Origin: JAQVYV01 sp964507305
GTDB lineage: Bacteria; Bacillota; Clostridia; Saccharofermentanales; UBA5734
Direction of reading: 5' to 3'
Length of the DNA: 11,200 nucleotides
NCBI GenBank assembly: GCA_964507305.1
Contig: CAZDPQ010000078.1
Location: forward strand, 1-11,200
Shown here: one piece after another, positions 7,246-11,200 of the stretch
How positions within the stretch are numbered: position 1 is the first letter of the stretch
Layout: each line of letters starts with the position of its first letter
Made by a program: the position numbers and the translations under genes
Notes under the pieces: generated by a model
The model's input: the letters and a program-made list of their open reading frames with translations, nothing else
The model's database searches: none
What the model was told of the DNA's origin: nothing

Positions 7246-8733
7246 ATGGGACAGCGAGGGCTTCGGGGGAACAGGATCCCCCTGATCGACAAGATCGGAT
7301 TCGGGACAGGCGATTTCGCCTACGGCGTTATCACACAGACAGTCAGCACCTATATCGTTTTCTTCAGCAACGCGATCCTCGGGATCCCGGGAAGTCTTGT
7401 CGGTTTCGCGGTCAGCATCAGCGTCATGTGGGATGCCGTATCCGACCCGCTCATGGGATACCTGTCGGATACCACCCGGTCCGAGCGGTACGGGAAAAGG
7501 CATGTCTATCTGTTGGCCGGCAGCCTGGGCATCGCCGTTTCCAACAGCCTGCTGTGGGCGATCGACCGGCGCTGGCCGGATCTCGTGAAGTTTCTCGCGG
7601 TCCTGGTATGCCTCCTGCTGGTCAAGACCGCGATTACGATTTTCGAGACGCCCTATTCGGCGCTTGCCGCCGAGTTGTCCAGCGACTACAACGAGCGGAC
7701 ATCGATCCAGGGCATCCGCACGAGTTTCTTTCTGGTCGGGCTGATGTCCGCGACCGTGATGGGCTTCTTTGTTTTCTTCATGCCGACCGCGCAGTACCCG
7801 GTCGGCCAGAACAACCCGGATGCCTACCTGTATATGGGTCTGACTGCATCGGCTCGGTCCGCGGTATTCGGGCTCATCCCGTTTTACGCCACCAGGAAGT
7901 ATATCCCGCTCCTGAAACGGCATCACGGCGAAGACCCCGTTAAGGTCAATTCCCTGCGGATCGCCTCGAGCATGAAGATCGCCATGGGCAACCGGAACTA
8001 CCGGCATGTCGTCGTTGCCTACCTGCTGACCAATATTTCTACGGCGATCATCAGTTCGATGGGGATCCATATTTTTACGTACACGTTCGGGATGGACAAC
8101 AAAGAGATCGGCATCCTGTTCGGCATCCTGTTCGGCATCAGCATCCTGTCGCTGCCGGTCTGGGTGAGGATATCCCGCAGGATCGACAAGAGAGCGACCG
8201 TTCTGACGGGGATCGTGCTGAGCCTGTGCGGATGCGCGATCCTGTTTGCTTTCGTCCTGAACCGCGAAGCCGTCGCGGGGAATGTGTCCGCCCTTCTGCC
8301 CTTCGCGGGCATCACGGGGTTCGGCACCGGCGCCCTGCTGTCGCTGCCGTATTCAATGATCGCGGACACGATCGATGTGGACGAGCTCGAAAAGGGGGTC
8401 CGCCTGGAGGGCGTGTATTACGGCACGATGACATTCTTTTATAAATTTTCGCAGGCCGTGACGGTTTTCCTGGTCGGGATCCTTCTCGACGTCGTCCGCT
8501 TTGACGCAAGCGCGGCGGTGCAGCCGGAACGCACGGTCATGATCCTGGGCGTGTCCGCGACGGCCGGCGGGTTCGTCGTCCTGTTCCTGGCCGGCCTGAG
8601 CTACCTCGGATATGACCTGAACCGGAAGAAAATCGCCGATATCCAGGCTGCGATCGAGGCCCGGTCGGCCGTCGGCACCCGTGAAGAAACACAAGGGGAG
8701 GTGAATGCATATGGAGAAGATGGTTCCGCCTGA
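7246..8733 (+). CDS. GPH (MelB-like) sugar:cation symporter
   Basis: A 495-residue membrane transporter of the glycoside-pentoside-hexuronide:cation symporter family, within the major facilitator fold, with about twelve hydrophobic helices. Near the N-terminus 'GFGTGDFAYGV' places Asp23 where MelB has its helix-I aspartate. WDAVSDP holds Asp63 and Asp67, matching the paired helix-II cation-binding aspartates of MelB. GYLSDTTRS..YGKRH is the family loop between helices II and III. ETPYSALAAELSSDYNERT (helix IV/V region) and 'SLPYSMIADTIDVDEL' are further hallmarks. It probably moves a glycoside, pentose or uronate with Na+ or H+ across the cytoplasmic membrane; the substrate cannot be told. 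It lies 50 bp after the DAHP synthase gene without a terminator, and its 3' end overlaps the following small gene by 23 bp, which suggests one transcript for all three. A local 12-bp tandem repeat (8110-8133) encodes GILFGILF in a helix. Confidence 0.92.
   Translation: MGQRGLRGNRIPLIDKIGFGTGDFAYGVITQTVSTYIVFFSNAILGIPGSLVGFAVSISVMWDAVSDPLMGYLSDTTRSERYGKRHVYLLAGSLGIAVSNSLLWAIDRRWPDLVKFLAVLVCLLLVKTAITIFETPYSALAAELSSDYNERTSIQGIRTSFFLVGLMSATVMGFFVFFMPTAQYPVGQNNPDAYLYMGLTASARSAVFGLIPFYATRKYIPLLKRHHGEDPVKVNSLRIASSMKIAMGNRNYRHVVVAYLLTNISTAIISSMGIHIFTYTFGMDNKEIGILFGILFGISILSLPVWVRISRRIDKRATVLTGIVLSLCGCAILFAFVLNREAVAGNVSALLPFAGITGFGTGALLSLPYSMIADTIDVDELEKGVRLEGVYYGTMTFFYKFSQAVTVFLVGILLDVVRFDASAAVQPERTVMILGVSATAGGFVVLFLAGLSYLGYDLNRKKIADIQAAIEARSAVGTREETQGEVNAYGEDGSA
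8693..8704 (+). promoter_or_regulatory. Strong ribosome binding site for the small basic protein
   Basis: AAGGGGAGGTGA, inside the last codons of the symporter gene, is almost fully complementary to the 3' end of 16S rRNA. It lies six bases before ATG 8711, and touches ATG 8705, so 8711 is the likelier start. This is the best ribosome site in the window. Confidence 0.7.
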
Positions 8734-8893
8734 CAAGCTCAGCAAGAAAAAGCGCCGGGAGCAGAACGCGAAAAGGCGCGGGACCTGGGGGGCGATCAGC
8801 CCGGTCACCCGCAGGCCGCCGGTGCCGAAGGCCTATCGAAGAAAGAAAATCCGCCGAGGCGATGAGGATGGACCCGCCGAAGCGGATTTTTAA
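8711..8893 (+). CDS. Small, highly basic conserved-looking protein
   Basis: A 60-residue hypothetical protein, translated from a strong ribosome site and overlapping the end of the symporter gene by 23 bp in another frame. The sequence is rich in lysine and arginine (19 of 60 residues) in three blocks: KLSKKKRREQNAKRR near residues 9-23, 'TRRPPVPKAYRRKKIRR' at 33-49, then an acidic tail (GDEDGPAEADF). A central GTWGAISPVTRRPP stretch, with a single tryptophan, looks like a fixed motif. I have an impression of similar 'NAKRR.TW..I.PVTR' small proteins in Clostridia but cannot confirm it. The charge suggests nucleic acid or ribosome binding; there is no signal peptide, membrane helix, cysteine or histidine. 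Its last codons form the right arm of a terminator-like inverted repeat. Being short, it may be missed or rejected by automatic annotation, but the ribosome site and the start and stop placement support a real gene. Confidence 0.72.
   Translation: MEKMVPPDKLSKKKRREQNAKRRGTWGAISPVTRRPPVPKAYRRKKIRRGDEDGPAEADF
8846..8891. terminator. Terminator-like inverted repeat, probably bidirectional
   Basis: AAAATCCGC (8846-8854) and GCGGATTTT (8882-8890) are perfect 9-bp inverted arms around a 27-base GC-rich loop that itself can pair CCGC/GCGG. The plus-strand transcript reads into TTTTTAATTCTCTTT after the right arm. The minus strand reads into a TTTTCTTTCTTC tract after the mirror arm. It could end both the plus-strand operon and the convergent HD-domain gene. 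The stem overlaps the 3' end of the small gene. Confidence 0.6.
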
Positions 8894-8933
8894 TTCTCTT
8901 TGCAGGGAAAAAACAGTGCGCGGCCGGCCGGGA

Positions 8934-9503
8934 TCAAAGCCCGATGGCTGAAGCGGCTTTTCTCATGCCTGCGATCGTTTCGGTGATGACCGTGTCGAGA
9001 TCCATTCCCAGCATCGCCGCACCTTCTTCGATGACATCCCGGTTCACGCCTGCGGCAAAGCTCTTCTGCCTGAATTTTTTCTTCACCGATGCCGTTTCGG
9101 TGTCCATCACGCTGCGGCTCGGACGCATCAGCGCCGTCGCGGCCACGAGGCCCGTCAGCTCATCGATCGTATAAAGCACGATTTCCATCCGCTCCACAGG
9201 CTGCACATCGCTGCAGAGCTTCCAGCCGTGGCTGACCACCGCGTGGATATGGCCGGCGGGCCATCCTTCCTGCGACAGGATCTCGGCGGTTTTTGCACAA
9301 TGCTCGGCCGGATACATCTCATAATCGAGATCATGGATCAGGCCGATGACGCCCCATTTCGCGGGATCCGCCTCTCTGAGAAGCCCGGCGAAATGAAGCA
9401 TGACGCTTTCGACGGCCAGGGCATGCCGGATCAGGCTTTCGCTCTTGTTGTACCGGGTGAGAAGCGCATACGCTTCTTCGCGGGTCGGGATTTGCTTTTC
9501 CAT
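8934..9503 (-). CDS. HD-domain hydrolase (COG2316-like)
   Basis: A 189-residue cytoplasmic protein of the HD superfamily of metal-dependent phosphohydrolases. Candidate metal ligands are His27 in LIRHALAVE, His57-Asp58 in GLIHDLDYE, a histidine-containing stretch HIHAVVSHG (85-93), and Asp114 in TIDELTGL. The C-terminal part 'ALMRPSRSV', then SVKKKFRQKSFAAGVNRDVI, is typical of the small predicted HD hydrolases grouped in COG2316, whose substrate is unknown. Length fits that group. The start is ATG at 9503 because GAGGTG precedes it at a suitable distance; an in-frame GTG at 9515 would bury that site. It reads left, convergent with the DAHP synthase/symporter/small-protein operon (40-bp gap) and divergent from the asparaginase gene. 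A promoter candidate lies at 9551-9580. Confidence 0.87.
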   Translation of the reverse strand: MEKQIPTREEAYALLTRYNKSESLIRHALAVESVMLHFAGLLREADPAKWGVIGLIHDLDYEMYPAEHCAKTAEILSQEGWPAGHIHAVVSHGWKLCSDVQPVERMEIVLYTIDELTGLVAATALMRPSRSVMDTETASVKKKFRQKSFAAGVNRDVIEEGAAMLGMDLDTVITETIAGMRKAASAIGL

Positions 9504-9550
9504 ATGGCACCTCACGGCAAATGGTATTCCACTAAAACAGGCTGGTTTTC

Positions 9551-9580
9551 ATTATAAACATAAATGGATTTTTTTGTAAA
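9551..9580 (-). promoter_or_regulatory. Promoter candidate for the HD hydrolase gene
   Basis: Read on the minus strand: TTTACA (9580-9575), an 18-bp spacer and a perfect TATAAT (9556-9551). Transcription would begin near 9544, some 40 nt before ATG 9503. Confidence 0.62.
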
Positions 9581-9598
9581 TCCGGAATTTCATTTATG
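9559..9598. repeat. Dyad in the divergent promoter region
   Basis: CATAAATG (9559-9566) and CATTTATG (9591-9598) are perfect 8-bp inverted arms separated by 24 bp; an inner GGATTT/AAATCC pair (9566-9571 and 9578-9583) adds a second dyad. The element covers the minus-strand -35 box and reaches the presumed -35 area of the asparaginase promoter. It could be an operator for both genes. In AT-rich DNA such arms can also arise by chance. Confidence 0.35.
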
Positions 9599-9616
9599 GT
9601 ACATCGGTATTATAAT
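9588..9616 (+). promoter_or_regulatory. Promoter candidate for the asparaginase gene
   Basis: A perfect TATAAT (9611-9616) lies about 50 bp before the asparaginase ATG. The -35 side is poor: ATTTCA or TTCATT around 9587-9594 at 16-18 bp. This weak -35 box fits a promoter that needs an activator, although this is only an inference. Confidence 0.5.
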
Positions 9617-9665
9617 GGATGCTGTCCGATGGAAAAAACAGAAAGAGAAGACATAAGAAAACAGG

Positions 9666-10667
9666 ATGAAACGGATATTGCTGATATCGACCGGCGGGAC
9701 GATCGCGTGCACGGCATCGGAAGCGGGGCTTGCGCCGACGCTTTCGGCGGAGGATATCATCGGCTTCGTGCCCAGTCTCCGGCACGATTACGAGATCGAG
9801 GCAAAAACGATTTTCAGTCTGGACAGTTCCAACATCCAGCCGGAAGAATGGCAGCAGATCGCGCGCGAGGTCGCCGTAAACCTGGAGCGATTCGACGGGG
9901 TGGTCATCCTGCACGGCACCGATACCATGGCCTATACGGCCTCGATGCTTTCCTTCATGCTTCACGCTCCCGGAAAGCCCGTGATCCTGACGGGATCCCA
10001 GCTCCCCGTGACCGCTCCGGACACCGACGCCAAGGCCAACCTCTATCACGCATTTCTGACGGCGGCATCGGGGCTGCGCGGCATATTCGTCGTATTTGAC
10101 GGCAAGATCATCCATGGGACCCGGGTGGCAAAAGTCAGGACCGTCAGCATGGACGCGTTCGAGAGCATCAATTCCTCCCTTGCCGGAAGGATCCTCGGAG
10201 GCAGGGTCGCCGCCGACCCCGCCGCGCTTGCCCGCCGCGGCAACGGCCGGTTCGTGTTCGACGACCGGATCGATCCGAATGTCTGCCTGATCAAAATGAT
10301 CCCCGGCACCCGCCCCGAGCTGTTCGACAGCATCCGCAGCCTCGGTTACCGCGGCGTGGTCATCGAAGGATTCGGCCTCGGCGGTGTACACTTCGTGCGG
10401 CGCAACATCCTCGAAAAGATCCCGGACCTGATCGGCGCCGGGATCGCCGTTATGCTGACGACCCAGTGCCCCTTCGAAGTGTCCGACCTCGGCATCTATG
10501 AAGTCGGCGAAAAGGCGCTGAGAGCAGGCATCATCCCGGGATATGACATGACGAGCGAAGCCGCGGTGACGAAGCTGATGTGGGTCCTGGGACATGCGGA
10601 GAAGATGGAAAAGATCAAGCGCATGATGATGACGGACCTCTGCGGCGAGATCCGGGTGCCGTCCTGA
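9666..10667 (+). CDS. L-asparaginase, type I (AnsA-like)
   Basis: A 333-residue L-asparaginase of the bacterial type I/II fold, hydrolysing asparagine to aspartate and ammonia. No signal peptide is present, so it should be the cytoplasmic form. The first catalytic motif ISTGGTIA carries the nucleophile Thr12, the second motif HGTDTMAY carries Thr85-Asp86, and Lys156 in TRVAKVRT sits where the catalytic lysine is expected. VILTGSQLPV and the dimer-forming C-terminal part ('YDMTSEAAVTKLMW') are also typical, and length is normal. The ATG at 9666 is the only start that keeps the catalytic N-terminal strand, yet its ribosome site is poor (AGG directly next to the ATG). It is transcribed divergently from the HD hydrolase and is followed by an RtcB gene with its own promoter candidate, so it may be a single-gene unit. 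Some relatives act in archaeal-type Glu-tRNA amidation (GatD), but the extra N-terminal domain of that family is absent. Confidence 0.94.
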   Translation: MKRILLISTGGTIACTASEAGLAPTLSAEDIIGFVPSLRHDYEIEAKTIFSLDSSNIQPEEWQQIAREVAVNLERFDGVVILHGTDTMAYTASMLSFMLHAPGKPVILTGSQLPVTAPDTDAKANLYHAFLTAASGLRGIFVVFDGKIIHGTRVAKVRTVSMDAFESINSSLAGRILGGRVAADPAALARRGNGRFVFDDRIDPNVCLIKMIPGTRPELFDSIRSLGYRGVVIEGFGLGGVHFVRRNILEKIPDLIGAGIAVMLTTQCPFEVSDLGIYEVGEKALRAGIIPGYDMTSEAAVTKLMWVLGHAEKMEKIKRMMMTDLCGEIRVPS

Positions 10668-10680
10668 AATCCCCGCGCAA

Positions 10681-10709
10681 TGTACAAACCTTTCCACCGA
10701 TAGTACAAT
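10681..10709 (+). promoter_or_regulatory. Promoter candidate for the RtcB gene
   Basis: TGTACA (10681-10686), a 17-bp spacer and TACAAT (10704-10709). GTACAA occurs twice, 21 bp apart. Transcription would begin near 10716, about 38 nt before ATG 10754. The space after the asparaginase stop (10668-10680) shows no terminator. Confidence 0.58.
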
Positions 10710-10753
10710 AGAAGGGTGAAAGGGTTGCCGGTGCGCACGGCACAGGCCTGTCG

Positions 10754-11200
10754 ATGATCGAAATCAGCGGAAAACATGCAACGGCGAAAGTATTTGCAGA
10801 GAGCGTGGAGGAAACCGCCGCCGCGCAGATCCGGACGCTCTGCGACATGGGATATGCCGCCGGCAGCAGGATCCGGGTCATGCCGGATGTCCATGCCGGT
10901 GCGGGCTGCACGATCGGGACCACGATGACGATCCGCGGCACGGTCGTCCCCAATCTGGTCGGAGTCGACATCGGCTGCGGCATGGAGACGATCCTTGTCG
11001 GAGGACGGAGGATCGAGCCTGAAAAGCTTGACAGGCTGATCCGGGACCGGATCCCGTCAGGAATGAATATCCGGGGCAGCCTGCACCGGTACAATGACCG
11101 GATCGACCTCGGGGAGCTCCGCTGCAGGAACAAGGTCAACCTGGACCGCGCGCGGAAAAGCATCGGCACGCTCGGCGGCGGAAATCACTTTATCGAGGTC
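10754..11200 (+). CDS. rtcB: RtcB-family RNA ligase, N-terminal part
   Basis: The first 149 codons of an RtcB-family protein; the gene runs off the right edge. RtcB joins RNA 2',3'-cyclic phosphate or 3'-phosphate ends to 5'-hydroxyl ends with GTP and manganese, in RNA repair or tRNA splicing. Visible marks are MPDVHAGAGCTIGTTM (residues 43-58), VGVDIGCGM (70-77) with the metal ligands Asp72 and Cys75, and GTLGGGNHFIEV (138-149) with metal-binding His145. The spacing between these motifs is short, as in the compact bacterial RtcB forms of about 400 residues rather than the longer tRNA-splicing type. The frame is closed upstream by TAG at 10709, so ATG 10754 is the first ATG. Its ribosome site is weak (AGG at 10744-10746). 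Whether an archease or RtcA gene follows cannot be seen. Confidence 0.92.
   Translation, partial: MIEISGKHATAKVFAESVEETAAAQIRTLCDMGYAAGSRIRVMPDVHAGAGCTIGTTMTIRGTVVPNLVGVDIGCGMETILVGGRRIEPEKLDRLIRDRIPSGMNIRGSLHRYNDRIDLGELRCRNKVNLDRARKSIGTLGGGNHFIEV

Noticed and set aside
8110..8133. Two tandem copies of a 12-bp unit in the symporter gene
   Set aside because: In frame, it encodes a plausible hydrophobic helix (GILFGILF) and has no sign of a mobile or regulatory repeat.
4960..8929. GGCCGGCC octamer at 4960-4967, 5013-5020, 8589-8596 and 8922-8929
   Set aside because: Three of the four lie between genes, which looked like a repeat family, but the octamer is expected in GC-rich DNA, one copy is coding, and the flanks do not match.
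9619..9669. Sixteen-codon leader frame ending on the asparaginase start (ATGA overlap)
   Set aside because: Attractive as a coupling device for a gene with a poor ribosome site, but its ATG overlaps or precedes the expected transcription start, and it has no ribosome site of its own.
9594..10697. Long minus-strand open frame (about 367 codons) opposite the asparaginase
   Set aside because: It is a mirror of the well-supported asparaginase gene; codon-position GC bias creates such frames. The protein shows no recognisable domain and is His/Asp/Arg-rich.

Overview
The window reads as a GC-rich chromosomal segment of a low-complexity-free, gene-dense bacterium, most likely a high-GC member of the Bacillota (Clostridia-like). 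The arguments are purine-rich Shine-Dalgarno sites of the GGAGG type, a DivIVA-domain protein, a lipobox signal peptide on an orphan binding protein, sigma-A-type promoters, and Ile/Leu/Gly codons ending mostly in G or C. Nothing in it looks like a plasmid, phage, IS element or CRISPR locus. This lineage call is an inference; no rRNA or other phylogenetic marker is present.

Left part (1-4944): the distal end of a tad (tight adherence, type IVc pilus) operon. It holds the tail of a CpaE/TadZ-like ATPase, then CpaF (the assembly ATPase), TadB and TadC (the paired inner-membrane platform proteins), a DUF192 protein whose start overlaps the tadC stop, and a DivIVA-domain coiled-coil protein. A nearly consensus promoter lies inside the DUF192 gene and would give the DivIVA-like gene its own transcript. 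A rho-independent terminator at 5016-5048 closes the region.

Middle part (5121-8893): an orphan SsuA/THI5-type substrate-binding lipoprotein. Then, from its own promoter at 6100-6128, a probable transcription unit of type I DAHP synthase (first step of the shikimate pathway), a MelB-type GPH sugar:cation symporter, and a 60-residue very basic protein that overlaps the symporter gene and has an excellent ribosome binding site. The 3' end of the small gene forms one arm of a terminator-like inverted repeat that could serve both strands.

Right part (8934-11200): an HD-domain hydrolase on the minus strand, divergent from a type I L-asparaginase on the plus strand. They share a 160-bp AT-rich intergenic region with two promoter candidates and a dyad between them. 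An RtcB-family RNA ligase gene with its own promoter candidate then runs off the right edge.

The genes to the right of the tad locus look like ordinary housekeeping or metabolic genes with no obvious shared pathway. I did not find a clearly novel multi-gene system. The most useful leads are the promoter embedded in the DUF192 gene, the placement of a DivIVA-type protein at the end of a pilus operon, and the small basic protein behind the transporter.
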